64,000 nucleotides of DNA from Acidobacteriota bacterium (GCA_016211085.1 JACQSY010000015.1:1-64000); one strand, 5' to 3'; positions 25,910-35,530 are shown, counted from the first letter of the stretch. The notes: a model not told the origin generated them from the sequence alone. Numbers and translations are program-made.

Positions 25910-27436
25910 ATGGGAGAAAATTCAGGTCTAACGTCCAATCAACTCGCCTATTCTCAAGAACCGCGACGGGTGCTCAGGCACGAGCTGCGCAAGCCACTGA
26001 ACTCAATCATCGGCTTTGCAAATGTCCTCCTCAAAAACAAAAGCCAGAAACTCTCATCGACGGAACTCTCCTACGTGAAAAGAATTTTGAACAACGGACG
26101 CCAACTTCTGTCTTTGATCGATGATCTTCTCGATCTCACCGATTTGGAATCGGGTAAACTCGGGCTAAAACTACAGGCCGTCGCTCTGGACGTTCTCCTA
26201 AAGGAAACCATTGAAGAAATCGAGACCGGCGAGGGAAAGGTCTGTGTTGCGCTGGAGGCGCCGGGTAAGGTCAGCGCGTTTGACACCGACCCGTCCCGGC
26301 TGAAGCAAGTTTTAAAGAAATTAATCGGAAGCGGCCGAGGCGAAGTCATGGTGCGCCTGTATGTAGACCCTGCCAGCCTCAAACCGACACGGGTAGATGT
26401 CATGGAAACCGATTTGGCGCCCAGACAGTTGCCGACCATTTCCAACTCCTTTCAACAGGTTGAGCAAGGCGGCAGGCTCAGCGACGGAAACACCACCATG
26501 GAGCTGAGTATTTGCCGCTCACTTTGCGATCTGCTTGGCTGTAAGCTCGAGGTCCAAAGCGGACCGGGCCAAGGCTCTGTATTCAGCGTAATTTTCCCTG
26601 TCAACGAAGGTGTCTTGTTGCAAACTCGGGTGGAGGAGAAGCATCCCGGCCCATCCATAGAAACTCCGGAACCTGCTGGTAGTAAACACCTTATGTTGGA
26701 GTTGAAGGACAAAACCGTTCTCATTATCGACGAGGAGACGGAATCCCGCCGTCTGCTGGGGCGTTACGTTGCCGATTTTGGATGTCGTGTATACAGCGCC
26801 GCCTCAGGCTCGGAAGGCTTGCAAATGGCGCGCCAGCACCATCCTGATCTGATTACACTTGACCTTGCCCAGCCTGCACGCGGCTGGGAGTTTCTAAAGA
26901 GCTTAAAAGCAGATCCCGGTTTGCGCGAAATCCCTGTAGTTCTGGTGAGCCGGGTTGCCCAGCAGCTTCGAGGTGTGCATCTTCGCAGTTTCGACCTGCT
27001 CGACAAACCGGTTACCCGTCATAACCTCCTAGAAACGCTGAAACGCAATCTGCGGCACGGTCCGGGGCGGGTGTTGATCGTGGATGATGACAAAGATACA
27101 CGCGAACTGGTTTCTGCATACCTTTCTGAAGAGAAAGTGGGGATTGAGACCGCCGTTAACGGGCGGGAAGCGCTGGAGGTTTTGAACCGCTTTTCACCCG
27201 ATCTCGTCATTCTGGATCTGCTGATGCCGGTCATGGATGGGATGACTCTGCTTTCTCACATTCGCAAAGACTCGCGTTATATCGACCTCCCTCTGGTGGT
27301 AGTCACGGCGAAAGATGTTTCGAGCAGAGAAATTCGCCACCTGGAAAGCGAGACATCCATCATCCTGAAGAAAGGCGAGGAACTCGAAGAAGATTTGAAG
27401 CTGATCCTTAGGGAAATCCTTAAGCGCAAGAAATGA
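25910..27436 (+). CDS. Hybrid histidine-kinase-like protein with degenerate ATPase and two receivers
   Basis: The protein has 508 residues and no sensor or membrane segment. The HisKA helix pair carries His24 in LRHELRKPLNSIIGFA. The ATPase-like region (about 125-230) keeps the fold outline (DPSRLKQVLKKLIGSG; LEVQSGPGQGSVFSVIFP) but the N-box Asn is replaced by Lys, the G1 DxGxGI is replaced by METDLAPRQ, and the G2 GGTGLGL is replaced by GNTTMELSI, so ATP binding looks lost. Receiver 1 has Asp318, receiver 2 Asp436. It is probably a pseudokinase scaffold or relay rather than an autokinase. Start: ATG with AGGA 3 bases upstream. Confidence 0.85.
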   Translation: MGENSGLTSNQLAYSQEPRRVLRHELRKPLNSIIGFANVLLKNKSQKLSSTELSYVKRILNNGRQLLSLIDDLLDLTDLESGKLGLKLQAVALDVLLKETIEEIETGEGKVCVALEAPGKVSAFDTDPSRLKQVLKKLIGSGRGEVMVRLYVDPASLKPTRVDVMETDLAPRQLPTISNSFQQVEQGGRLSDGNTTMELSICRSLCDLLGCKLEVQSGPGQGSVFSVIFPVNEGVLLQTRVEEKHPGPSIETPEPAGSKHLMLELKDKTVLIIDEETESRRLLGRYVADFGCRVYSAASGSEGLQMARQHHPDLITLDLAQPARGWEFLKSLKADPGLREIPVVLVSRVAQQLRGVHLRSFDLLDKPVTRHNLLETLKRNLRHGPGRVLIVDDDKDTRELVSAYLSEEKVGIETAVNGREALEVLNRFSPDLVILDLLMPVMDGMTLLSHIRKDSRYIDLPLVVVTAKDVSSREIRHLESETSIILKKGEELEEDLKLILREILKRKK

Positions 27437-27807
27437 AAGTCATGGTGGTCGACGATGACCCGGCAACACGGCTGGTCACTGCTATCGTTCTCGAGGAAAC
27501 CGCAGGCTTCGAAGTGGTGCAAGTGGAATCGGGATTGAAGGCCGTGGAGGAGGCGCGCCGGGAGCTTCCTGATGTCATCCTGCTGGACCTGGTGCTGCCA
27601 GAGCTCGACGGGCCTGAAGTGCTCCAACAGATCCGTTCCGACGAGCAAACTCGTTCCATCCCCGTCATCCTCCACACAGCCGATGATGAGAGCGGTGGCC
27701 TTCGCCAACTCATGGATCTGGGAGCCGCCGGCTTCATTCTTAAGCCTTTTGACCCTTTGCGGCTGGCGCAGGAAATCGTGCGCATCTTGGATCGGGGCCA
27801 CTCCTAA
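27433..27807 (+). CDS. Stand-alone receiver protein (third of cluster)
   Basis: The protein has 124 residues. The receiver has VVDDDPAT, Asp52 in VILLDLVLPELDGPEV, Thr in VILHTADD and Lys in FILKPF. Its ATG overlaps the stop of the hybrid kinase-like gene by 4 bases (ATGA). There is no output domain. It is the last gene of the cluster; the convergent rdgB gene ends 127 bases further on, a gap with no obvious terminator. Confidence 0.88.
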   Translation: MKVMVVDDDPATRLVTAIVLEETAGFEVVQVESGLKAVEEARRELPDVILLDLVLPELDGPEVLQQIRSDEQTRSIPVILHTADDESGGLRQLMDLGAAGFILKPFDPLRLAQEIVRILDRGHS

Positions 27808-27934
27808 ATTGAGCACACAAGGAGAAGTTTCCTGACGCTGCGTGCGCGCCTCCGATTCCTCTGCATGAAAAGCAGCGCTGAAGGCACAGCCGCCAGTCCT
27901 TTCCGAAGCGCGGGTACAAGGAGCGCCTCGCGCA

Positions 27935-28516
27935 TCAAGGCTGCAGCGCCTCGTGCAGCTTCGCCAGGGCCTTGCCACGATGGGAAATAAGGTTCTTTTC
28001 TTTTCTACTCAATTCCCCAAAAGTGCGACCAAGGGGTGGATACCAGAAGATCGGATCATAACCAAAACCGCTGGTACCCCGCGGCTCTTTGATAATTTTC
28101 CCTTCCACCGTGGCTTCGACTTCCAAGATTTGTTCTGGTGAAAAAAAGCACAGGGCACAAACAAACCGCGCCGACCGCTCGTGCTCTCCGAAACCCTTTA
28201 GTTCACGCAGGAGCCGCTGAATTCTCTCAGCATCAGTGGCTGCGTATCGCTTTGAATAAATACCTGGAGCCCCACCCAGGGCATCGACGCACAAACCTGA
28301 GTCGTCCGCGAGGGTCGGCAATCCTGTCAGCTGAGAATAGTGCTGCGCCTTGAGACGGGCGTTCTCACGGAAGGTAGTTCCGTCTTCTGACGGGGGTGGG
28401 AGGCCGCGAAAATCTTGCAGCGAAGCAAAATCAAAGGGGAGAGAAACCAGCGCGGATCGAAACTCCTCGAGCTTGCCCTTATTGCTGGTTGCCAAGAGCA
28501 ATCGTGAGCGGTTCAC
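27935..28516 (-). CDS. rdgB: XTP/dITP pyrophosphatase (RdgB/HAM1)
   Basis: The enzyme has 193 residues from the GTG at 28516. It hydrolyses non-canonical purine NTPs (XTP, dITP, ITP) to the monophosphates and so keeps them out of nucleic acids. Motifs are [63 protein letters not shown] and [11 protein letters not shown] at 28534 is an alternative start; either way the 5' end lies inside the 3' end of rph. rph-rdgB is a widely conserved pair. Confidence 0.92.
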   Translation of the reverse strand: MNRSRLLLATSNKGKLEEFRSALVSLPFDFASLQDFRGLPPPSEDGTTFRENARLKAQHYSQLTGLPTLADDSGLCVDALGGAPGIYSKRYAATDAERIQRLLRELKGFGEHERSARFVCALCFFSPEQILEVEATVEGKIIKEPRGTSGFGYDPIFWYPPLGRTFGELSRKEKNLISHRGKALAKLHEALQP

Positions 28517-29264
28517 TCTGAAAGAGATCGTCAACAGTACCCAGATTTTCCCGCAGCACTTCGCGCTGGTGCATGTTCAGCTGGCGAATTCCGAGCGATG
28601 CCAGTTCCAGAAGAGACTCAAGTTGTGTCTGCGAAAAGGGTTTTCCTTCTGCTGTACCTTGTATTTCTACCAACATCTCGCGTCCCGTCATGACGACGTT
28701 CATGTCCACTTCAGCTTTGGAATCTTCCTCGTAATTCAAGTCCAGGCGTGCTTCACCATCGACCATGCCCACGCTCACAGCAGCCACCGAATCGAGCAGC
28801 GGGGGCTTGGGCAAGAGGTTTTGGCGTTTCAGGCGGGCCAGAGCCATCGCCATAGCTACAAACGCTCCAGTAATGGAGGCGGTGCGGGTTCCGCCGTCGG
28901 CCGAGATTACATCGCAATCCATCCACAGCGTGCGCTCACCGATGGCCTGCATGTCCACCACAGAACGCAAAGAGCGGCCGATCAATCTTTGAATTTCGTG
29001 AGTCCTTCCTGAGGGTCGTCCCTTGGAGGCTTCCCGAACCATCCGCTCTCCGGTTGAGCGAGGAATCATCCCATATTCGGAAGTGATCCAACCTTGCCCT
29101 TTGCCCCTCAGAAATTGTGGGACTTTGTCTTCAATACTGGCGGTGCAGATCACCTTGGTCTCTCCACACTGAATCAATGTGGATCCTTCTGCATGCTTGA
29201 TGTAATCGGGAAAGATCATGATGGAGCGGAGCTCGTTTGCTCGTCTGGTACCATTTCGCGGCAT
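28479..29264 (-). CDS. rph: Ribonuclease PH
   Basis: The enzyme has 261 residues and is a phosphate-dependent 3'-5' exoribonuclease that trims tRNA 3' ends before CCA repair. Motifs are the N-terminal [12 protein letters not shown] (RPH-type RxDGRxxxxLRP variant), [59 protein letters not shown] (given as region 65-105), and [15 protein letters not shown]. It overlaps the rdgB start and begins 11 bases after the GerMN gene. With cca and pth in the window, the tRNA maturation and recycling set is well represented. Confidence 0.93.
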   Translation of the reverse strand: MPRNGTRRANELRSIMIFPDYIKHAEGSTLIQCGETKVICTASIEDKVPQFLRGKGQGWITSEYGMIPRSTGERMVREASKGRPSGRTHEIQRLIGRSLRSVVDMQAIGERTLWMDCDVISADGGTRTASITGAFVAMAMALARLKRQNLLPKPPLLDSVAAVSVGMVDGEARLDLNYEEDSKAEVDMNVVMTGREMLVEIQGTAEGKPFSQTQLESLLELASLGIRQLNMHQREVLRENLGTVDDLFQSEPLTIALGNQQ

Positions 29265-29275
29265 CGCCAGACATT

Positions 29276-29908
29276 TTACATGAACGGTTCGTACAGCGAA
29301 ACATGGCCGGCAAAAGTCGGCTGCTCCCGGCCTTCAATGATGAATTTCACCCTTTTCACCTGACTCAGATTAACGCTAAGGGAACGGACAATGGAATAAA
29401 TTGCAGCCAATTCAGCGCTGATTCCTCCTGCTAACTGTTCTGAAGCCTCCCGGGACAGGTCCACCACTGCTGTTCCTTCTTCCAGGAGATAAATTTGGCG
29501 CAGTTTCGCCTGCTCGGGGAAAAGTCTGGGGTGATCGTTGCTCCCTTTGAGCAGCTCGTTCACGACCTGGCGAGCGTCCAGTTGCACATCGCCCGTCTTG
29601 AACACCGACCTTTCCTCAGGCACCAGGAAACCTTCCTCTGAGGGTTGAGAGCCACTCTTGTAAAAATAAAGCTGAACCTTTAGGAGGCCGCTGCTCTGAG
29701 CCTGGAGCACGCTCGAGTCCACATCCATCTTACTTTCGCTGGCGCGGCGCAGTTCCATTTGATGGCTGCGCTCCTGGTAGTACAGGAATCCAAAAAGCAA
29801 CACGATTGCAGCCAACAGGAGTATGCCGACCAGGACCTTTCGGGCTTCACGCCTCGCACCGCGTACCGGAGAGCTGTCGGGAACAGATGAAGAACGTTTC
29901 TTTTTCAT
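29276..29908 (-). CDS. Membrane-anchored GerMN-domain protein
   Basis: The protein has 210 residues. A basic N-terminus (MKKKRSS..RREARK) and one membrane helix ([20 protein letters not shown]) precede a C-terminal GerMN domain (about residues 75-205; [52 protein letters not shown]). GerMN domains occur in spore-germination protein GerM but also widely in non-sporulating bacteria, where they accompany cell-wall amidases. Here the amidase gene is immediately upstream with a 4-base overlap, which fits a shared role in peptidoglycan remodelling. Confidence 0.85.
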   Translation of the reverse strand: MKKKRSSSVPDSSPVRGARREARKVLVGILLLAAIVLLFGFLYYQERSHQMELRRASESKMDVDSSVLQAQSSGLLKVQLYFYKSGSQPSEEGFLVPEERSVFKTGDVQLDARQVVNELLKGSNDHPRLFPEQAKLRQIYLLEEGTAVVDLSREASEQLAGGISAELAAIYSIVRSLSVNLSQVKRVKFIIEGREQPTFAGHVSLYEPFM

Positions 29909-31368
29909 TCCACCGCCTTGAAGAACCGCAGCAGCGCAGCCACTATGGTGGCGGCTATCTGGTCCTGAAAATCCGGTGACGCGAGCTTCTCCGAATCCTC
30001 ACTGTTGGTCAGGAACCCAACCTCAACCAAAATGGCCGGGCTATTAAGCGGAGCCAGGAGTGCCAAAGGCGCCTCCACTACCCCGTTCTCCACGCCATAG
30101 AGAGCATTCAGCTCTTTTTGCACCTCGGCGGCAAGCTTTTTACTATTTTCCAAATTAAAGCGTTGAGCTTCCCTCCACAGAATGAGCCCCTTATCGGGCC
30201 CGGGTGGGGTGTCGGAACCGTAACGTTGAACATAGACTACGGGACCGCGAACCTCCGGTGACGGAGATCCTCCCGCGTGGATACTGATAAAGGCTCGCGA
30301 CCTGGCTGAATTGGCCGCGGCGCTACGTTGTTCCAAGGACAGCTCGGCGTCACGGCTCCGGGTTAGGAAAGCCGCCAACCCGCCCGACTTGAGTCGTGCA
30401 CCAATCCGCTCTGAAATTTTCACCGCCAGGTTTTTCTCGACCACGTCCGGGGTGATCAGTACCCCATAATCTTCTCCGCCGTGTCCCGGATCAATAGCGA
30501 TGCTGTTCGACACAGCGAGGCGCTGAAAAACCAAAGGCGCTTCATCCGGTATGGATCGCGCCGGCGCTGGAGGAGGCTCCGGTGCCGCCTCGGGAACCGC
30601 AGGTTTGGCTTCGGGTGGAACGACCAAAACCGGTGGGGCATAAAGGTCGATAACCTTCCGATCCGGACCACTCAACGCGAATTCCCGAAAATTGTAATAC
30701 TCAGGCCCCTTGTAAATACGAAGCGCGCCCCTCGCATCTTTGGGTCTCAAATCCATGGAGGCGATGATCCGGGCATCAGCGTGGGTTGAAGGCACCTCCG
30801 GCTCCAGCAGATAGTCGCCGAACTCGACCTGAAGATAATTCCGGAACTCCCTGACCCGAACGGGTGTTTTTTGACTGGGCTGGAAAACCACTCGAACGTG
30901 ATCGGGATAATTGGCAATGAGCGTTTTGATTCGGTTAACTTCGAGAGGGCTGGAGCGGTAGCTGCGATCCGCAATTCTCTCCAGTCGTAAGCTTAAAATC
31001 AACGGGGCCGCAACGGTAAGGAAATCTTCCGAAACGTACCAGTCCTTGTTTTTCCGTTTCCAGACCGGCTCGGAAAGAAGGATATATTGTTCTTCAAACT
31101 GGACCAGCGGACGCCCATGGGTCAACACCAGTCGCCCACGAGGACCGGTGACGCTGATCTGCTCCTTCTCCTCCTCCAGCTTCAAATCGAAAACGTTGGC
31201 AATGTCCTCCAGATCAAAATAGGCACGGCCTTCCATTTCGCGAAAGTCCACGCGGTGTCGTTTGGCGCCAATGGTGATTTCAACGTCTTTGACCGCAGGC
31301 TGCAGGTAAACGGCGGACACGCCAAAGATCAGAAAGGACAAAACTACAATCAGGGAAAAGCGCGACAT
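29905..31368 (-). CDS. N-acetylmuramoyl-L-alanine amidase (Amidase_3) with N-terminal wall-binding region
   Basis: The protein has 487 residues, with an N-terminal signal/anchor (FSLIVVLSFLIFGVSAVYL). The first 200 residues resemble copper-amine-oxidase-N/AMIN-type beta domains (IGAKRHRVDFREMEGRAYF, VRVVFQPSQK), followed by a proline-rich linker. The catalytic domain (about 275-485) has the zinc ligands in IDPGHGGEDYG, EKNLAVKI and SIHAGG, and the Glu in ILVEVGFLTN. It cuts the bond between MurNAc and L-Ala in peptidoglycan, in the periplasm during septum splitting. It starts 17 bases after lpxC on the same strand. Confidence 0.91.
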   Translation of the reverse strand: MSRFSLIVVLSFLIFGVSAVYLQPAVKDVEITIGAKRHRVDFREMEGRAYFDLEDIANVFDLKLEEEKEQISVTGPRGRLVLTHGRPLVQFEEQYILLSEPVWKRKNKDWYVSEDFLTVAAPLILSLRLERIADRSYRSSPLEVNRIKTLIANYPDHVRVVFQPSQKTPVRVREFRNYLQVEFGDYLLEPEVPSTHADARIIASMDLRPKDARGALRIYKGPEYYNFREFALSGPDRKVIDLYAPPVLVVPPEAKPAVPEAAPEPPPAPARSIPDEAPLVFQRLAVSNSIAIDPGHGGEDYGVLITPDVVEKNLAVKISERIGARLKSGGLAAFLTRSRDAELSLEQRSAAANSARSRAFISIHAGGSPSPEVRGPVVYVQRYGSDTPPGPDKGLILWREAQRFNLENSKKLAAEVQKELNALYGVENGVVEAPLALLAPLNSPAILVEVGFLTNSEDSEKLASPDFQDQIAATIVAALLRFFKAVE

Positions 31369-31379
31369 ATCAGCTCGGA

Positions 31380-31433
31380 GATAGGCTATTCGTTCACCAC
31401 GTTTTCTGAAATCTGGTGAACGAATAACCTATC
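31380..31433 (-). repeat. 20-bp inverted repeat at the 3' end of lpxC
   Basis: The arm at 31380-31399 (GATAGGCTATTCGTTCACCA) and the arm at 31414-31433 (TGGTGAACGAATAACCTATC) are inverted copies with one mismatch, 14 bases apart. The repeat covers the last coding codons of lpxC and continues 6 bases past its stop. In RNA it would form a very stable hairpin between lpxC and the amidase gene; there is no T-run, so it is not a standard terminator. Confidence 0.85.
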
Positions 31434-32279
31434 CCCTTTAATTTTACGGCATGCTTTGGGACTGCGTGCCAGCGCAGTGGCCAGATCGGTATGAAGGGCG
31501 TGCCCTGCCTTGTAGGCGCGCACGTGGCCCAGGATAGGATATCCACAGAGGGAAATGTCACCGATTAAATCCAGCACCTTGTGCCTCACAAACTCATCAG
31601 ATGCTCTCAACTTTCCGTTCATGATATCAGTCCGGCTGAGAACCACGGCGTTGTCGAAAGAGCCTCCACGGATGAGACCTTTCTGCCGCAACTCTTCCAC
31701 CTCATCGTAAAACCCAAAAGTCCGGGCAAATGAAATCTCTTGCTCGTAGGTCACCGGATCCAGCACGAAATCAAGCTTCTGCTTTCCAATGGCGGGATGG
31801 CTGAAATCAATCTCATACGTGATGCGAAAATGAGGAGCCGGTTCGACGGTTATATATTTGTCTCCTTCCGAGATACGAATGGGACGTTCGACACAGAGAT
31901 AGGTCCTCTCTCGATGCTGCTCCACGGTTCCTGCACTTTTGATCGCCTCAACAAAAGGCTGAGCTGAGCCATCCAGAATGGGAACTTCCAGGGAATTGAT
32001 GTCGACGTAAAGATTGTCTATGCTGAGGCCATACAGAGCTGAAAGCAGGTGTTCCACGGTTGACAGCATCACCCCCCGCTTCATCAGCGTCGTCGCCAAC
32101 ACCACACGCGAGACTCGATCGCGACGCGCTTCAATCTCGAAATTCTGCAGGTCCACCCGCCGAAAAATGATCCCCGTATCTTCGGGCGCAGGGCGCAATT
32201 CAATCTGCACATCACAGCCCGTGTGAAGCCCGATCCCGCAAAGTCGAACCGGGTTTTTTAAAGTCATTTGCATTTTCAC
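31386..32279 (-). CDS. lpxC: UDP-3-O-acyl-N-acetylglucosamine deacetylase
   Basis: The enzyme has 297 residues and is the zinc enzyme that commits UDP-GlcNAc to lipid A synthesis, showing that the cell has an outer membrane with lipopolysaccharide or lipid A. Motifs are LKNPVRLCGIGLHTG, STVEHLLSALYGLSIDN (zinc His), FARTFGF, KVLDLIGDISL and the GHVRAYKAGHALHTDL tail with the catalytic His. The GTG at 32279 aligns with the usual N-terminus (M-x-x-Q-x-TLK). The last residues (RLFVHQISENVVNE) are encoded by an inverted repeat. Confidence 0.95.
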   Translation of the reverse strand: MKMQMTLKNPVRLCGIGLHTGCDVQIELRPAPEDTGIIFRRVDLQNFEIEARRDRVSRVVLATTLMKRGVMLSTVEHLLSALYGLSIDNLYVDINSLEVPILDGSAQPFVEAIKSAGTVEQHRERTYLCVERPIRISEGDKYITVEPAPHFRITYEIDFSHPAIGKQKLDFVLDPVTYEQEISFARTFGFYDEVEELRQKGLIRGGSFDNAVVLSRTDIMNGKLRASDEFVRHKVLDLIGDISLCGYPILGHVRAYKAGHALHTDLATALARSPKACRKIKGDRLFVHQISENVVNE

Positions 32280-32376
32280 GGAGGCAAGAGCAAGAGGCAG
32301 GCCAAAACAAAAAAGCTTTTCAGGACAACTACTTTCGTAAAATCTGGCCCAGGAATCCTGTATCCTCTCAACAACA

Positions 32377-33942
32377 CTATTGTGGATTAAATGGAACAGG
32401 GAGCGCGGCGCGAGGCTGGAGAGTCTGGAAGAGAGACATGAACCCCGTATAAAGATAACCCACGGTAAACAAAAGCAGGAAAGGAATGGTTCCGTAAATC
32501 CCTGTGTCCAGTGAATACAGCACCATCAGGGCAAAGTAGAGACCAAGACTTACTTCGATCCAGGGGAGAAAACCTACGCTGGCACGGTACCGTTTAGGAC
32601 GCCAGTCATCCTCGCGGTTCTGAATACAAAACTTTGGTGTTCGAATGAAAGAAGAATCAATGCCAAGCAACGCTTCCAGGACGGCCTTGGTGTTGCTCAC
32701 CGACAGACCAATGCCGACGCTCATCAGGAAGGGCAGGTACTTTATTCGAGACTTCCAGTCGGGAGAAACTTCGCGCTGGGAAATAACGTAAAAGGAACTG
32801 ACCGAGAAGGTGGCAGCCGTAAACAAGGGCAAATCAATCAGCAAAAGCTCAAACCAGCCCTGATTAAAGCGAATGATCAAAGCAGGGAACAGCAGCAGTC
32901 CCAGAAGGATCATCAGCGGATAAGCAATGTTGGCCGTGAGGTGAAAAAAAGCCTCGACTTTAATCGGCAGCGGCAAATCGCCCATCAAGATCTTGGGGAG
33001 GATTTTCTTACCGGTTTGGATCGAGCCTTTTGCCCAGCGGTATTGCTGCGATTTGAACGAGTTCATCTCAACCGGGATCTCCGCGGGAGCAGCGGGCTCT
33101 GGAAGGAATATAAACTTCCATCCTTTGATTTGAGCCCGATAACTAAGATCCAGGTCCTCTGTGAGCGTGTCGTGCTCCCAGCCGCCCGATTCCTCGATGG
33201 CCTTGCGCCGCCACACCCCTGCTGTGCCGTTGAAATTGAAGAAGCGCCCGGAACGATTACGCGTTCCGCTCTCCATGATGAAGTGTCCGTCCAACAGAAT
33301 GGATTGCACTTTGGTAAGCAGGGAGTAGTCACGGTTGATATGGTCCCAACGCATCTGAACCATCCCCACCTTGGGATCTGAGAAGAAATGGATGGTTTCA
33401 TTCAAGGTGTTGGGCCGCGGTGAAAAATCGGCGTCGAAAATCGCGATGAATTCACCCGTTGCAAGCTGCAGCCCATACTCGAGAGCCCCCGCTTTAAAGC
33501 CGTTACGATTAAAACGCCGGATATAACGTATGTCGTAGCCAAGCGCCGCATACTTTCGTACGTGGGCTTCCGCCACCGAGGCGGTTTCATCTGTGGAATC
33601 ATCGAGCACTTGAATCTCGAGCAGGTGGCGAGGGTAATTTAAACGACAAACCGAATCTATCAAACGCTCCACCACATACATCTCGTTGAAGATGGGGAGC
33701 TGCACCGTAATACGCGGAAGTTCGCTCAACTCGGCCAGCGGCCGAGGCGTGTTGTCGCGATACTTGAAGAAGAGATACACCAGGTGATATCGATGCAACC
33801 CGTAGATTGCAAGGATCGTGAGCACGCTGAAGTAAGCAATCAGGATGGTCCAGTCAAAAGGAGTATTCTGGTAAAGGTACGAGAGGTTGTCGGTTTCCAG
33901 GAACCTCTGCAGCGGGGAGCGCTCCGGCCCAAAGAAGTCCAT
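32377..33942 (-). CDS. Membrane glycosyltransferase family 2 (cellulose-synthase-like)
   Basis: The enzyme has 521 residues. One N-terminal membrane helix region (about 28-50), then a cytoplasmic GT-A domain with [14 protein letters not shown] (D1), AIFDADFSP (D2), [16 protein letters not shown] (catalytic Asp) and QQYRWAKGS (QxxRW), followed by several C-terminal helices. This architecture makes it a processive beta-glycosyltransferase that polymerises and exports a glycan. The sugar is not predictable; no BcsB, PilZ domain or partner gene is adjacent. A consensus promoter lies about 70 bases upstream. Confidence 0.9.
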   Translation of the reverse strand: MDFFGPERSPLQRFLETDNLSYLYQNTPFDWTILIAYFSVLTILAIYGLHRYHLVYLFFKYRDNTPRPLAELSELPRITVQLPIFNEMYVVERLIDSVCRLNYPRHLLEIQVLDDSTDETASVAEAHVRKYAALGYDIRYIRRFNRNGFKAGALEYGLQLATGEFIAIFDADFSPRPNTLNETIHFFSDPKVGMVQMRWDHINRDYSLLTKVQSILLDGHFIMESGTRNRSGRFFNFNGTAGVWRRKAIEESGGWEHDTLTEDLDLSYRAQIKGWKFIFLPEPAAPAEIPVEMNSFKSQQYRWAKGSIQTGKKILPKILMGDLPLPIKVEAFFHLTANIAYPLMILLGLLLFPALIIRFNQGWFELLLIDLPLFTAATFSVSSFYVISQREVSPDWKSRIKYLPFLMSVGIGLSVSNTKAVLEALLGIDSSFIRTPKFCIQNREDDWRPKRYRASVGFLPWIEVSLGLYFALMVLYSLDTGIYGTIPFLLLFTVGYLYTGFMSLFQTLQPRAALPVPFNPQ

Positions 33943-34013
33943 ACGTCTACGTTAACAGTTAGCTGTGCAATCCCACTCAATAATCTGTCCCGAAAACCAT
34001 GGACAATTGCGGT

Positions 34014-34041
34014 ATTATACTGATTCCGTACGCGTTGTCAA
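34014..34041 (-). promoter_or_regulatory. Consensus sigma70 promoter for the glycosyltransferase gene
   Basis: On the minus strand, perfect TTGACA (34041-34036) and perfect TATAAT (34019-34014) are separated by 16 bases. The predicted leader to the ATG at 33942 is about 65 bases. It is the cleanest promoter in the window. Confidence 0.8.
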
Positions 34042-34085
34042 CGAACAGACTCTGCGCTGTTTAGTGTTATAACTCCGCGTATTTA

Positions 34086-34874
34086 CTACTTTTTTTTCTC
34101 CGGAACCGGTTCTTGAAAATACTCCGACGAGACGGGAATGTTGTAAGAAATACTCTCTAAGAAAATCTGCCGGGAAAGATCCCCGTCAATGGAGATGTCA
34201 ACTCTTAGCGGCGTATGCACTCCCTGGATGGTATGCCAATTGTGGTACTCCGTCTCTTCCTTATGCTTCAGCCCCATCTTGTCCACAAACTGTGATTCCA
34301 GTCGCACCGGCAAATGAGAATTTCGATTGAAATAAATCACCACCGAATCGTTGGTGGCGTCCAGGAAATCCACCGCCTCCAAGTCTTCTGAACCTTCGAT
34401 GTCGTCAGGACCGTAATAGTAAAGGTGCAGTCCCGGCTCATTCAGCCGCGTCTTCAGTACCACGTTGAGGTCGTGCTTTACCGACTTCTCAAAATCTTTG
34501 ACCCTTTCAGGCGGAAGCTCTTCAACTGAATCCTTTCCTTCCATCTTCCAACCTTTGCGCACCTCGAGGTTGTATATCTCCACTTCCTGGCGTTTGCCCT
34601 CGCCTAATTGAAAACGGCTCTTGATGGGTTCGTAAACTGTCCAGTCCCAAAACTTGGAGAAGCCTTTTTGTCCTTCCTTCCCGAAGATGAAATACCGGCC
34701 GTAGCTGTGAGAGTTCCCGGCTTTACGATAACGCTTTCCTCCCATCGCCTCGATAGCAGAATTAATCACTTCCCGAGCCTTGGCCTCGCCTTCGGTCAAG
34801 TTCTGTGCCGGAGCCGTGACGCTCACAAAAAACATCGCCAGTGCACTCACCAAAAAGATTTCTCGTGGTCTCAT
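34086..34874 (-). CDS. Secreted outer-membrane lipoprotein-sorting-like protein
   Basis: The protein has 262 residues from the ATG at 34874. The signal peptide (MRPREIFLVSALAMFFVSVTAPAQ) is followed by a beta-rich domain with INSAIEAMGGKRYRK, YNLEVRKGWKMEGKDSV, VVIYFNRNSHLPVRLESQF and YHNWHTIQGVHTPLRVDISIDGD. This is the half-barrel pattern of LolA/LppX-like lipid carriers found in many acidobacterial secreted proteins. The precise role is unknown. Its ATG overlaps the stop of the permease gene upstream (ATGA). Confidence 0.75.
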   Translation of the reverse strand: MRPREIFLVSALAMFFVSVTAPAQNLTEGEAKAREVINSAIEAMGGKRYRKAGNSHSYGRYFIFGKEGQKGFSKFWDWTVYEPIKSRFQLGEGKRQEVEIYNLEVRKGWKMEGKDSVEELPPERVKDFEKSVKHDLNVVLKTRLNEPGLHLYYYGPDDIEGSEDLEAVDFLDATNDSVVIYFNRNSHLPVRLESQFVDKMGLKHKEETEYHNWHTIQGVHTPLRVDISIDGDLSRQIFLESISYNIPVSSEYFQEPVPEKKK

Positions 34875-35530
34875 CGTGAAATGTAGATCCAATATACTCC
34901 CAACATTAAACTGAGGCTCCCCAAGATGACAGAAACCGAGCCTTTGCGGCATTTCCCCAGCGTAGATCCGGCGAGCCACCCGTAAGCGCTCATTGAAGCC
35001 GTAATACCCAATCCGAAAAACGCCACGGCAAGCAATGCCCCTAACACAGAATGGGCATTAAGGATTGGCATCGACGTCAGAAAAAGGGAACGCAGTCCGC
35101 TCAACGCGAAAAGCCCCCCGAATACAGTCGTGAAGTGAGGATGCAGATGACGTCCGGGATGAGGATTCTTGAAATGCAAGTGCTGATGTTCGTGTCGGCG
35201 TCGCCACAACCAGTGATCGTGCATGTGAGAATGCACGTAAGCCCGTTTGAGCAATACCTCCAACAACGTCCATGCGCCCAATAAAATCAGGAGGACCCCG
35301 CCAAAGACCTCCGCGTGCGTTTCCCAGCTTCTGGGCACGGCAAAACTGAAGAGCAACGCCGCCCCCACCAGGAAAACCAGTGCACTGCTATGGCCGAGAG
35401 CAAAGCGCAGGCCCGCGCGAGAGATTTCCCGGCGCGTCGCCCCGCGATTTGCCAGAGTGGTTAATGCCACCAAATGATCAGTTCCGAGGCCATGGTGAAG
35501 CCCCTGGAAGAAAGCAATAATTACGAACAT
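34871..35530 (-). CDS. Nickel/cobalt-type (NiCoT/UreH-like) membrane permease
   Basis: The protein has 219 residues from the ATG at 35530. Helix 1 carries HHGLGTDHLVAL, matching the HX4DH metal motif of NiCoT permeases and their UreH/HupE-like relatives. The middle loop is histidine-rich (YVHSHMHDHWLWRRRHEHQH region, about residues 97-125). Six hydrophobic segments fit a polytopic protein. It probably moves Ni2+ or Co2+ across the cytoplasmic membrane. No urease or hydrogenase gene is nearby. It starts 25 bases after the ThiF-like gene and is coupled to the next gene by a 4-base overlap. Confidence 0.8.
   Translation of the reverse strand: MFVIIAFFQGLHHGLGTDHLVALTTLANRGATRREISRAGLRFALGHSSALVFLVGAALLFSFAVPRSWETHAEVFGGVLLILLGAWTLLEVLLKRAYVHSHMHDHWLWRRRHEHQHLHFKNPHPGRHLHPHFTTVFGGLFALSGLRSLFLTSMPILNAHSVLGALLAVAFFGLGITASMSAYGWLAGSTLGKCRKGSVSVILGSLSLMLGVYWIYISR

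Noticed and set aside
28350-29012. Long open frame antisense to rph
   Set aside because: Shadow of the conserved RNase PH sequence in the other strand; composition unlike protein.
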